A DNA stretch of 64,000 nt. It comes from Spirochaetaceae bacterium UBA5556. GTDB taxonomy: Bacteria; Spirochaetota; Spirochaetia; Treponematales; Rectinemataceae. Positions 8,357 through 15,205 of this stretch are shown here, in pieces (the first letter of the stretch is position 1; each line of letters begins with the position of its first letter). The stretch lies in the NCBI GenBank assembly GCA_002425765.1, contig DIMW01000003.1, positions 1-64,000 of the forward strand. Reading direction: 5' to 3'. The notes under the pieces were generated by a model, which had not been told where the DNA came from, ran no database searches, and saw only the letters and a list, made by a program, of their open reading frames with translations. The position numbers were made by a program, and so were the translations under genes.

Positions 8357-9343
8357 TTAGTAATCCAATAATTCCATTGCGGTATTCTCATCAGTAATTA
8401 TTACATTTATATATTTTTGCCGTATTGCTGCGGCAATTGCTTTGGTCTTGGAGGCTCCTCCTGCAACACCAATACACAACTTATGTTCATCACAGAGGGC
8501 ATCCAACGGTATCCCAATAACTCGGTCGTGTATTTCATCCTCTATGATATTGCCCTCTGAATCAAAGAATCGGCTCAGGATATCCCCTACCGCGCCTTTG
8601 CTGATAAGTCTCTTCAAATCCCCGCCTGAGAGGTACCCCATTTGAAACAGACTCGCCGAACGCGATACTTCTCCTATGGAAATGAGGTTGATATCGGCCT
8701 TGTCCGCGATGTCGAGCACGTCATGGATCCACGGTTCAGACTTGAAGACATCCGCCCTTTCTTTTGTTTGGGCAATTGCCGGAGCCCAGATGTTGTAGAA
8801 TGGTGCATCCAATTTCTCCGCGATTTTCTGGCCCATCAAAAACGGGTTCATTGATACATTCACCATCAAATTGCCGATGAGCGAGACGACGTTCACTTTT
8901 CCTTCAACATTCTGTGGCTCGAAATAATCGGCTAAATAGGCGGTGGTATTGCCCCACCCCACACCAAGCGTACAATCGCCGGCAACACTCAATCTGCGCT
9001 CAAGGTAGTTGGCGCCTGCCATGGCAAAAGATTTCCGCAGTCCATCCGTATCCGTATATGGCGAAGGTACGACAACCGCATCCTTGAGTCCAAATTTTGT
9101 TTTGAGCTTTTCCTCAATTCCAAGTAGATTTACGTGCGGATGTTTAAGGGTAAATTGGATGATTTCCAGATCTCTGGCTTTCTCCAGGTAGCGTTGTACT
9201 TTTTGACGAGAAAGGAATATTTTTTCGGCAATCTCTGCCTGTGTCAGTTTTTCTTTATAATACAACCACGCAATTCGTGTGATGATATCCTCTTCAGAGT
9301 TATCCAAGTGTGGTGTGATTTCGTTGCTTTCGCCTTTCGTCAT
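8357..9343 (-). CDS. SorC/DeoR-type (sugar-binding domain) transcriptional regulator
   Basis: 328 residues. A winged helix-turn-helix lies at about residues 28-62 (YYKEKLTQAEIAEKIFLSRQ). A SorC sugar-phosphate-sensing domain follows, with GVGWGNTTAYLA, FYNIWAPAIA and a C-terminal CIGVAGGASKTKAIAAAI block. Members sense phosphorylated sugars and usually repress or activate the adjacent catabolic operon. GGAGG precedes the ATG by 9 bases. The gene has its own promoter at 9611-9639 with operator-like repeats just downstream, suggesting autoregulation. It lies between the BMC operon and the SDR and is the obvious candidate for controlling the BMC genes; a pentose phosphate is a likely effector. 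Confidence 0.9.
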   Translation of the reverse strand: MTKGESNEITPHLDNSEEDIITRIAWLYYKEKLTQAEIAEKIFLSRQKVQRYLEKARDLEIIQFTLKHPHVNLLGIEEKLKTKFGLKDAVVVPSPYTDTDGLRKSFAMAGANYLERRLSVAGDCTLGVGWGNTTAYLADYFEPQNVEGKVNVVSLIGNLMVNVSMNPFLMGQKIAEKLDAPFYNIWAPAIAQTKERADVFKSEPWIHDVLDIADKADINLISIGEVSRSASLFQMGYLSGGDLKRLISKGAVGDILSRFFDSEGNIIEDEIHDRVIGIPLDALCDEHKLCIGVAGGASKTKAIAAAIRQKYINVIITDENTAMELLDY

Positions 9344-9572
9344 AGTTTGTAACCTCCGCGTGTTTACGTTGGTAAGATGTCATGCACTGAAGGCAATCAC
9401 CATCTGTTGGTTTCCCGGGCTTTCCCATCGGGATTGGATCCACGACTGGTTTCTTCATTACAATTTTGATAAAAAGTGCTTTTCCGTTGGTCTCATTAAT
9501 GAACGCCCCAACTTCTCGTCCTTTTCTTTCATCTATATCTGCATAATGGCCATTGCTCCATGTCTCCTACGG

Positions 9573-9604
9573 GAACATATGCTCAACAACAGAACATTTG
9601 CTCA
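9573..9604 (-). promoter_or_regulatory. Tandem operator-like repeats downstream of the SorC promoter
   Basis: Two near-identical 13-base sites, TGAGCAAATGTTC (9604-9592) and TGAGCATATGTTC (9585-9573) on the minus strand, 19 bases apart, directly after the -10 element. The TGaGCA/TGTTC pattern is a near-dyad as used by SorC/DeoR-type regulators. Autoregulation by the downstream gene is inferred. Confidence 0.6.
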
Positions 9605-9610
9605 AAAAAT

Positions 9611-9639
9611 AGTATAAACGACATATAAAGAGTTGTCAA
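9611..9639 (-). promoter_or_regulatory. Promoter of the SorC regulator gene
   Basis: Minus-strand TTGACA (9639-9634) and TATACT (9616-9611) separated by exactly 17 bases, both at or one base from consensus. It points toward the regulator and the SDR gene. Confidence 0.75.
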
Positions 9640-9710
9640 CAAAAAAATCAATATGAAGGAGCTACAGAGGATTCCCTGCCCCACGCTTGCCCTGCGAGGA
9701 ACGGAGGAAC

Positions 9711-9746
9711 AAATAAGATAGAATCGAGAGTACTTCACTTCTATCT
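9711..9746 (-). terminator. Probable intrinsic terminator after deoC
   Basis: On the minus strand an 8-bp stem AGATAGAA/TTCTATCT (9746-9739 with 9723-9716) with a 15-base loop lies 20 bases after the deoC stop and is followed by TATTTGTT. It would separate the BMC operon from the regulator gene, which has its own promoter. The stem is AT-rich, so strength is uncertain. Confidence 0.5.
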
Positions 9747-9765
9747 CAGTTCCTTCTAAAGCTGA

Positions 9766-10587
9766 TTAGTAATTGCCTGAGCTTTTCTGTCCGCTCACAA
9801 GCGCGATGCCTGAGCTGGTTCCAAGTCTGGTCGCGCCAGCTTGCAGCATCTGGACCGCATCCTCGAAACTTTTGATTCCTCCGGCGGCCTTCACGCCCAT
9901 TTTGGGGCCGACGGTTCGCCGCATGAGCGCAACGTCCGCCACGGTGGCTCCGCCTTTGCCGAATCCAGTGGAGGTTTTTACAAAGTCGGCGCCGATATCT
10001 TTCGCAATCTGGCAGGCCAGCACTTTTTCCTCGTCGGTGAGCAGGCAGGCTTCTATGATGACCTTCAGGATAATTCCTTGTCTGCAGGCTCTGCGCACCG
10101 CGAGCATGTCCTCGCGGACGGTCTTTATGTCCTTGGCCTTCATTGCGCCGACATTCATCACCATATCGATCTCGTCGGCTCCGTTGGAGACGGCCGTCCG
10201 CGCCTCGAAGCTTTTGGCCCGGCGATCCATGGCCCCGAGCGGGAAACCAACCACGGCGCAGGTCTTTACTCCCGTGCCGCCGAGGCGGCGCACACAGTAC
10301 TCGACCCATGAAGAATTGACACATACCGAGTAGAAATGATATTTCGCCGCTTCATCGCATAGAGCGTCTATCTGTTCCTCCGAAGCTTCCGGCTTGAGGA
10401 GTGTGTGATCGATGTACTTGGACAAATCCGAAGGGAGAGGGGTTTCCTCCGATGCGGCGGGTTTTGCCACTCCACCAGCGCTGGCCGCCGGGGAGGCTCC
10501 GCCGCCCGGCGCCGAGTTTGCTGCGCTGGAGTTCATGCGGGAGAGAACTTCTTCCACTATTTTCTGAATAATCTGGTTCTGATCCAT
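9766..10587 (-). CDS. deoC: Deoxyribose-phosphate aldolase with BMC encapsulation peptide
   Basis: 273 residues; cleaves 2-deoxyribose-5-phosphate to glyceraldehyde-3-phosphate and acetaldehyde. The TIM barrel (about residues 52-265) has the Schiff-base Lys204 in FVKTSTGF, the second Lys233 in GVKAAGGI and Asp141 in DEIDMVMN, so it should be active. Residues 1-18 (MDQNQIIQKIVEEVLSRM) form an amphipathic helix, followed by a linker of Ala, Gly, Ser and Pro to about residue 48. That is the classic layout of an encapsulation peptide that directs cargo into a microcompartment. The ATG overlaps the RpiB stop by one base (TGATG), so it is translationally coupled. It is the last gene of the BMC operon and its signature enzyme. 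Confidence 0.95.
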   Translation of the reverse strand: MDQNQIIQKIVEEVLSRMNSSAANSAPGGGASPAASAGGVAKPAASEETPLPSDLSKYIDHTLLKPEASEEQIDALCDEAAKYHFYSVCVNSSWVEYCVRRLGGTGVKTCAVVGFPLGAMDRRAKSFEARTAVSNGADEIDMVMNVGAMKAKDIKTVREDMLAVRRACRQGIILKVIIEACLLTDEEKVLACQIAKDIGADFVKTSTGFGKGGATVADVALMRRTVGPKMGVKAAGGIKSFEDAVQMLQAGATRLGTSSGIALVSGQKSSGNY

Positions 10588-11078
10588 CAATGTAAAGAGC
10601 CTCCTCGCTCCAGTGCCATTATTTTGTTTATCCGCACGATATGGCGTCCGCCGGCAAAGCGCGTTTCAAGCCATACCCGTACCATTTCCGCTAATTCGTC
10701 GGGCGTATGCAGAGGACCGCCGAGTGTCAGCACGTTCGCGTTGTTGTGTTCACGGCTATTGACTACTGTCCTGAGATTATAACACATCGCCGCCCGTATC
10801 CCCCTGATTTTATTGGCCGCCATACATGAGCCTATACCTGCGCCGTCGAGTATGATGCCGCGTTCACAGTCGCCCGAGACTACTTTGCGACACACCGCCT
10901 CGGCAATGTCTGGATAGTCTACTTTGTCGATGCCAAAACAACCCACGTTCACAACGCGGTAACCTAAGAGCTCGAGGTACTGCGCCAGCATTTCCTTCTG
11001 CGAGACCGCGCCGTGGTCCGATCCTATGGCGACACTGCGAACTACATCCATGGGTTCCTCGTTACTGTCGTTGCTCAC
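10587..11078 (-). CDS. rpiB: RpiB/LacAB-family sugar-phosphate isomerase of the BMC
   Basis: 163 residues; RpiB proteins interconvert ribose-5-P and ribulose-5-P. Family blocks present are AIGSDHG, DYPDIAEAV, AANKIRGIRAAMC, SREHNNANVLTLGG and a C-terminal GGRHIVRINKI. The usual catalytic Cys in the LICGTGIG block is Asp78 here (ILDGAGIGSCMAANK), and the Glu used instead by mycobacterial-type enzymes is not present at its position, so chemistry or substrate may differ. A Cys at residue 85 is close by. The start is a GTG overlapping the stop of the preceding BMC-P gene; an ATG at 11051 with GAGG before it is possible. Its position before deoC defines an SPU-type locus. Confidence 0.88.
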   Translation of the reverse strand: MSNDSNEEPMDVVRSVAIGSDHGAVSQKEMLAQYLELLGYRVVNVGCFGIDKVDYPDIAEAVCRKVVSGDCERGIILDGAGIGSCMAANKIRGIRAAMCYNLRTVVNSREHNNANVLTLGGPLHTPDELAEMVRVWLETRFAGGRHIVRINKIMALERGGSLH

Positions 11079-11356
11079 GTATTCACCTCGATGTCGATCC
11101 TGTCGATGATCCCGCAGATTGCCGTTCTGATGGTGAGGGCCCTCTCGTCGCCTATGACGCTTCTGGCCGAACCTCCTTCATCGACGACGAGGACAGTGTC
11201 ACCGATGCCGGCCTGTACACCGTCTAGAGCGAGGATAGGCTTGCCCTTCTGTTGGCCAGCGACATCTATCGGCTGCACCATGAGCAGTTTATACCCAACG
11301 TACTGCGGATGTTTTTCGGTGGAAACGACGTTCGCCACCACTTTGCCTACAATCAT
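11075..11356 (-). CDS. BMC-P pentamer shell vertex protein (EutN/CcmL family), copy 4
   Basis: 93-residue single-domain pentamer that caps the vertices of the icosahedral shell. It begins with the family's IVGKVVANVVSTEKHPQYVGYKLLMVQ pattern (a start strand, then the K..LMVQ core) and continues with AGIGDTVLVVDEGGSAR, the glycine-rich segment near the fivefold axis, ending in CGIIDRIDI. Start and stop overlap both neighbours by ATGA-type junctions. It is one of four distinct BMC-P genes in this operon, paired with the preceding copy. Confidence 0.93.
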   Translation of the reverse strand: MIVGKVVANVVSTEKHPQYVGYKLLMVQPIDVAGQQKGKPILALDGVQAGIGDTVLVVDEGGSARSVIGDERALTIRTAICGIIDRIDIEVNT

Positions 11357-11631
11357 CGAATCTCTTCCGTGTTTACTGCATCGACGATGCCGATTATGGC
11401 GGCGTCGCCAGGGTTGAACCAGCCATTGGGATTGGCCTGCGCGGCTTCCTTCCCGGATTCAAAGAAGACAAGATCGCCTTCGCCCGCCTTCACTGTGTCA
11501 AATGCCACGATGGCCGGTCCCGCCTCCCGTTTCAGGTGATCCAGCGGCTGGACGAGGAGAAGCTTCAGACCGTCAAAGCAGGGTAACTTCTTTGTGCTTA
11601 CCACTCTGCCGACTACACGCCCAAGTTTCAT
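11353..11631 (-). CDS. BMC-P pentamer shell vertex protein (EutN/CcmL family), copy 3
   Basis: 92 residues with LGRVVGRVVSTKKLPCFDGL at the start, LLLVQPLD, VKAGEGDLVFF and a C-terminal IIGIVDAV, all EutN/CcmL hallmarks. It has an unusual insertion after the FFESGKEAA segment (Asn-Pro-Asn-Gly-Trp-Phe), in the loop that faces the pore or the outside. It lies 11 bases after the aldehyde dehydrogenase gene and overlaps the next BMC-P gene by four bases. It forms vertices of the shell with the other three paralogues; whether they mix in one pentamer is unknown. Confidence 0.92.
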   Translation of the reverse strand: MKLGRVVGRVVSTKKLPCFDGLKLLLVQPLDHLKREAGPAIVAFDTVKAGEGDLVFFESGKEAAQANPNGWFNPGDAAIIGIVDAVNTEEIR

Positions 11632-11642
11632 TGTTCATATCC

Positions 11643-13079
11643 TCATATGATCCGGAACGAATCGACAAGCGTGCACCGCCGTTCTCTCGTAAAACTGCGT
11701 GGCCGCGTAATGCCTTCGCCCGTGGGACTCGCAATCGTGAAAGAGGTATAACCGGCACCACCCTGCCCAAGTCCGGCATAGCAGGGACCGTTTTTTACGA
11801 ATAAAGAGCAGTTCATCACTTTAGCCATCTTCGAAAGCTTTTCTATGTCGTGCGAGTGAATCATCGCCGAATGACGGCAGCCCCGCTCCACCACAACGGC
11901 AAAATCGATCGCTTCGTCCACGTTGTTCATGCGCACAAGGGGCAGCACGGGCATGAGTTGTTCTGTCCACACGAGCGGGTGCTCTCGCCCTACTTCCATA
12001 AGAAGAAGTTTCGTTTCAGGAGGAACCTGTATGCCCGCGGCCCTTGCGATCTCGACAGGACTCTTCCCCACATAGGCTTTATTGGGAGCGCCTTCATGGT
12101 CCGGTCCTCCCGGTTCAGCGATGACAAGCTTCGTCACGGCATCAATTTGTGCTCCGGTGAGTTCAAAGGCTCCGTTTTTTTGCATTTCCACTTTAAGTCT
12201 GTCGGCTACGGATGCCACCGCAAGCACTTCTTTCTCGCATATGCAGACAACGTTATTGTCGAAACTGGCGCCCAAGACGATATCCCTGCCTGCCTTGACG
12301 ATATCGGCGGTGCTGTCAACCACGCAGGGGGGGTTGCCCGGCCCCGCGCAAATGGCTTTTTTCCCGCTTCCCATAGCCGCCTTGACGACGCCCGGCCCTC
12401 CGGTGACCACCAGAAGCGCAATGTCTTTGTGCCTCATGAGAATGCTGGCGCTCTCGATGGTCGGTTCCTGGACGGCGCACAGCAGGTTCCGAGGGCCTCC
12501 TTCCATGGAAATGGCATCGTTGAACATGCTGATCAGGCGACAGGATATTTTCTTGGCATTGGGGTGGACGTTGAACACTACGCTGTTCCCCGCGGCGATC
12601 ATGCCAATCGCGTTACAGGTGATCGTGGCTATTGGATTGGTCACCGGCGTGATAGCACCGATGACACCCCAAGGGGCAAGTTCTGTGAGGGTGAGCCCAT
12701 GCTCGTCGGTACAAACCCTCGGCTCAATATCTTCGACGCCGGGCGTCTTGTTGGCCGCCAGAGCGTTTTTGATCTGTTTGTCGGCAAGATTCCCCATTCC
12801 TGTTTCCGCAATCGCCTGGGCGGAAAGGTCCCTGTTGTTCCAGAACACGACGCGGCGCATGGCCGCGATTATGGCCTTTCTCGTTTCAAGAGGCAGCGCG
12901 ACGAGTTCCCGCTGTGCAGTGATTGCAGCAGCAACCGCCGAGTCTACATCCGAAAATATCCCAGACCGATAGGGTGCGGCCTCCTCGGCCGGAACGTTTC
13001 CACTCAACAGGGCCTTGATGTCGGGACTTTTCAGCACCTCTTCGACAACAACCCGTATGTCATCGCTTACGTTCGCCAT
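11643..13079 (-). CDS. CoA-acylating aldehyde dehydrogenase of the BMC (PduP/EutE-like)
   Basis: 478 residues; oxidises acetaldehyde (here probably from DeoC) to acetyl-CoA with NAD. The catalytic Cys279 lies in SFDNNVVCICEKEV, the form used by EutE/PduP, and the C-terminal RPRSFTRERRCTLVDSF block is also typical of BMC aldehyde dehydrogenases. The N-terminal stretch (VSDDIRVVVEEVLKSPDIK) is an amphipathic helix like the targeting peptide of PduP. The ATG at 13079 is favoured although its AGGAG is 14 bases away; a GTG at 13106 overlapping the previous gene is an alternative. It sits between two pairs of BMC-P genes. No phosphotransacylase is encoded beside it. Confidence 0.93.
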   Translation of the reverse strand: MANVSDDIRVVVEEVLKSPDIKALLSGNVPAEEAAPYRSGIFSDVDSAVAAAITAQRELVALPLETRKAIIAAMRRVVFWNNRDLSAQAIAETGMGNLADKQIKNALAANKTPGVEDIEPRVCTDEHGLTLTELAPWGVIGAITPVTNPIATITCNAIGMIAAGNSVVFNVHPNAKKISCRLISMFNDAISMEGGPRNLLCAVQEPTIESASILMRHKDIALLVVTGGPGVVKAAMGSGKKAICAGPGNPPCVVDSTADIVKAGRDIVLGASFDNNVVCICEKEVLAVASVADRLKVEMQKNGAFELTGAQIDAVTKLVIAEPGGPDHEGAPNKAYVGKSPVEIARAAGIQVPPETKLLLMEVGREHPLVWTEQLMPVLPLVRMNNVDEAIDFAVVVERGCRHSAMIHSHDIEKLSKMAKVMNCSLFVKNGPCYAGLGQGGAGYTSFTIASPTGEGITRPRSFTRERRCTLVDSFRII

Positions 13080-13090
13080 CTTTATATTCG

Positions 13091-13381
13091 TCACTCCTGT
13101 TTCCACACATCGATGCCACCCTGATCCATCTCGTCGACGATCGCTACGATAAGCGTGTCTATCGGCTTATCGTCGGTAGCGTAAGTCCACCTGCAGGAAC
13201 TACCCTGCGTGAGCAGAACCAGATGTCCCCGCTCGGCACCAACCATATCCAGCGCAACCAGATATTCCCCTCGGCCTTCACCTCGCTGGTCACATTCTTC
13301 GACCAGCAAAAAGCGAGGACTCGCCACGGCGTCCGACCTTTTGGTCGCAACGACGGTACCCCTGACACGCGCGAGGTTCAT
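13091..13381 (-). CDS. BMC-P pentamer shell vertex protein (EutN/CcmL family), copy 2
   Basis: 96 residues. The N-terminus LARVRGTVVATKRSD and the core RFLLVEECDQ match the pentamer fold; VGAERGHLVLLTQGSSCR is the pore-proximal segment and the end is IVAIVDEMD. It overlaps the upstream BMC-P gene by four bases and the region of the aldehyde dehydrogenase start. It is more like copy 1 (LARVKGTVVSTQK) than copies 3 and 4, suggesting two sub-lineages of pentamers in this shell. Confidence 0.92.
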   Translation of the reverse strand: MNLARVRGTVVATKRSDAVASPRFLLVEECDQRGEGRGEYLVALDMVGAERGHLVLLTQGSSCRWTYATDDKPIDTLIVAIVDEMDQGGIDVWKQE

Positions 13382-13683
13382 TCTTGTTCCACCGCTTTTT
13401 GATAAGTAAAGGTGCCGTCTTTTTCTATGGTATCCACAATGGCGATAATTGTGGCATCAGAAGGTTTCCCCTTCGTGATTTCGGTCATGCGGGCGCTCGA
13501 CCCTGTCACAAAAAATACGATTTCACCCGCATTGGCGCCCACGCTGTCTATTCCCACAACAAAATCTCCCTTGCCCTTAAGGCTCACGGGATCAATCTTT
13601 TCCAGCAGAAGCAGGCGGAGGCCCTCCATGTTTTGGGGTTTTTGGGTGGAAACCACGGTTCCCTTTACCCGTGCAAGTACCAT
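13378..13683 (-). CDS. BMC-P pentamer shell vertex protein (EutN/CcmL family), copy 1
   Basis: 101 residues, the longest of the four vertex proteins. Blocks are LARVKGTVVSTQKPQNMEGL, LLLLEKIDP, VGANAGEIVFFVTGSSAR and IIAIVDTIEKDG, with a short charged tail. It starts 15 bases after the second BMC-H gene and overlaps the next BMC-P by ATGA. It caps shell vertices together with its paralogues. Confidence 0.92.
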   Translation of the reverse strand: MVLARVKGTVVSTQKPQNMEGLRLLLLEKIDPVSLKGKGDFVVGIDSVGANAGEIVFFVTGSSARMTEITKGKPSDATIIAIVDTIEKDGTFTYQKAVEQE

Positions 13684-13698
13684 ATGGCTTCTTCCTTT

Positions 13699-14031
13699 TT
13701 ACTTTGCGGAACCAGCCACTTTCTTCTTGTTTGAAGGGTTCTCTTGTTTTCTGCCTAAGGGCAGGGCCGCATCCACCGCTTCGTGCGGTCTCGGGATCAC
13801 GTGGGTCGACACCACTTCGCCGACTTTCTCGGCCGACCGCTGGCCCGCATCGACCGCCGCGCGACAGGCCGCTACATCGCCCCTGACGATGGCGGTCACA
13901 TAACCGCCGCCAATTTTCTCGTAGCCGATCAGATCCACTTTTGCTGCTTTTACCATCGCATCGGCGGCTTCAACCATTGCCGCGAATCCCCGGGTCTCAA
14001 TCATCCCGAGCGCATCGTTCATATCTGCCAT
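13699..14031 (-). CDS. BMC-H hexamer shell protein (PduA/CcmK-like), downstream copy
   Basis: 110-residue single BMC domain that forms the hexagonal facet tiles. It has DALGMIETRGFAAMVEAADA at the start, the edge block VDLIGYEKIGGGYVTAIV with the conserved Lys that packs hexamers, RGDVAACRAAVDAG, and HVIPRPHEAVDAALPL. The pore region around KIGGG is small and Gly-rich. The last 16 residues (Lys- and Asn-rich) are an extension missing in the other BMC-H. Over the first 95 residues it is almost identical to the copy at 14752-15054, and the DNA is similar too, so the two arose by duplication around the BMC-T gene. Confidence 0.96.
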   Translation of the reverse strand: MADMNDALGMIETRGFAAMVEAADAMVKAAKVDLIGYEKIGGGYVTAIVRGDVAACRAAVDAGQRSAEKVGEVVSTHVIPRPHEAVDAALPLGRKQENPSNKKKVAGSAK

Positions 14032-14107
14032 CTCTTTATCTCCTTTTGGACAAACCAGAATTTTCTGTCGGATACCCTATGAATTCTGGTTGCGATTTTA
14101 CGCACGT

Positions 14108-14749
14108 TTATATCCGCGTCACATTGGCTGCCAGGACTCTTCCGTCAAGCCCCTCGAGCCGCGCTTCAACTACTTTACGTGCCTCGATGACCTCGGCTTC
14201 ATCGCCTGCTATGTAGACGCGGCCGAAGGCCCCAAAGCCCACCACTTCGATGATGTTGATATCAGAAGTCTTTTCAGCCTCGTTGGCCGCGTAGTATGCG
14301 TAGCCCGCGGGCTCGACCTCGAGCACATACAGGGTATCACCCCTCAGGACCATGTTGCCGTGCCTGACCTTATTGATTAATTGGGCGTGATGGTCCGAAA
14401 TATTCTTGATTAGCTGGCTGGTCATGACGCGCGGCTTAATTCTGTTTTCTTCAGTCATGCCGAGTTCGCGCAAGACCGCCTCTCCCGCCATTCGCGCGTC
14501 GCCCTGGCTGTCGGAATGTACTTCCAGCAGGCCATACGCGCGCTCGACGATCTGTAGTCCAGGCGTGACGTTCGTGGCCTTAAGTGCGATATCGGTGAGC
14601 CGGTTGATTTCTATTCCTGGCGCTATCTCGATGATGCAGCATGCCTGCATACCGATTGGATAGTAGCCTTTACTTATCGTTGCGATGAAAGATGCATTTT
14701 GGAGCTGAAGTGAGTCCAAAAATACGTAGGTCCTCAAATCTACCGCCAT
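14108..14749 (-). CDS. BMC-T tandem-domain trimer shell protein (CsoS1D/CcmP-like)
   Basis: 213 residues with two BMC-like domains (about 1-100 and 105-213) that assemble as pseudohexameric trimers in the facets. ISPGIEINRLTDIALKAT-type residues (here APGIEINRLTDIALKATNV) and VERAYGLLEVHSDSQGDAR in the first half, and EVEPAGYAYYAANEAEKT and VGFGAFGRVYIAGDEAEV in the second, recall the class that stacks face to face with a gated central pore. Such pores are proposed to pass large substrates such as sugar phosphates or cofactors, which fits this locus. Its start lies 2 bases after the first BMC-H stop. Confidence 0.9.
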   Translation of the reverse strand: MAVDLRTYVFLDSLQLQNASFIATISKGYYPIGMQACCIIEIAPGIEINRLTDIALKATNVTPGLQIVERAYGLLEVHSDSQGDARMAGEAVLRELGMTEENRIKPRVMTSQLIKNISDHHAQLINKVRHGNMVLRGDTLYVLEVEPAGYAYYAANEAEKTSDINIIEVVGFGAFGRVYIAGDEAEVIEARKVVEARLEGLDGRVLAANVTRI

Positions 14750-14751
14750 AC

Positions 14752-15054
14752 TTATGCCTCCACACCGTTCCTGCCTAAGGGCAGCGCCGCGTCCACCGCT
14801 TCGTGTGGCCTCGGGATTACGTGGGTCGATACCACTTCGCCGACCTTCTCCGCCGACTTGACGCCCGCATCGACCGCCGCGCGACAGGCCGCCACATCAC
14901 CCCTCACGATCGCCGTCACATAGCCGCCACCGATCTTTTCATAGCCGACAAGATCGACTTTTGCTGCTTTTACCATCGCATCGGCAGCCTCCACCATTGC
15001 CGCGAATCCCCGAGTTTCGATCATTCCGAGCGCATCATTTGTTTTTTCTGCCAT
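14752..15054 (-). CDS. BMC-H hexamer shell protein (PduA/CcmK-like), first gene of the BMC operon
   Basis: 100-residue BMC-H tile. The ATG at 15054 is preceded by GGAGGAGG; an upstream TTG at 15090 would put that strong ribosome binding site inside the gene and is rejected. Sequence order is NDALGMIETRGFAAMVEA, YEKIGGGYVTAIVRGD, STHVIPRPHEAVDAALPLGR. It lacks the Lys-rich tail of its twin at 13699-14031. As first gene behind the best ribosome binding site it is probably the most abundant facet protein. Confidence 0.96.
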   Translation of the reverse strand: MAEKTNDALGMIETRGFAAMVEAADAMVKAAKVDLVGYEKIGGGYVTAIVRGDVAACRAAVDAGVKSAEKVGEVVSTHVIPRPHEAVDAALPLGRNGVEA

Positions 15055-15120
15055 TTTCCCTCCTCCCAGTATCCCAGCCAAAAAGATCAATACTTCTTAA
15101 TTCTGACTATCCTGATTATC

Positions 15121-15136
15121 TGATAAGTACTTATCA
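15121..15136. promoter_or_regulatory. 16-bp perfect palindrome in the BMC leader, candidate operator
   Basis: TGATAAGTACTTATCA, about 70 bases downstream of the promoter and about 67 bases before the first shell gene. It could be a regulator site or a small RNA hairpin. It does not match the TGAGCA-type repeats in front of the SorC gene, so a second regulator is possible. Confidence 0.5.
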
Positions 15137-15205
15137 AATTCAAGGAGTCCAAAACGCAACAGAGTCAGAGCTTTGGCTCATTATTCGAATTTATGCCCAA
15201 AGCGT

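Larger units (their letters stand above)
9344..9765 (-). other. Leader and intergenic region of the SorC regulator
   Basis: 422 bases between deoC and the regulator. From the deoC side it contains a terminator (9716-9746), the regulator promoter (9611-9639), tandem operator-like repeats (9573-9604) and then about 230 transcribed bases before the regulator. That leader has an unbroken minus-strand frame from 9566 to a stop at 9300, whose first ATG is at 9458 (52 codons). It has no good ribosome binding site and resembles nothing I know. A 10-codon frame starting ATGGAGCAATGG (9561 downward) has GTAGGAG ahead of it and could be a leader peptide. Confidence 0.4.

Noticed and set aside
9746..10324. 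Minus-strand frame of 192 codons overlapping deoC
   Set aside because: Same strand but another frame of deoC; its translation is Arg/Gly-rich noise.
11850..13124. Long + strand open frame (about 424 codons) across the aldehyde dehydrogenase
   Set aside because: It is antisense to a clearly conserved gene, rich in His and Arg, and shows no known motif; it is a shadow of the GC-rich codon pattern.
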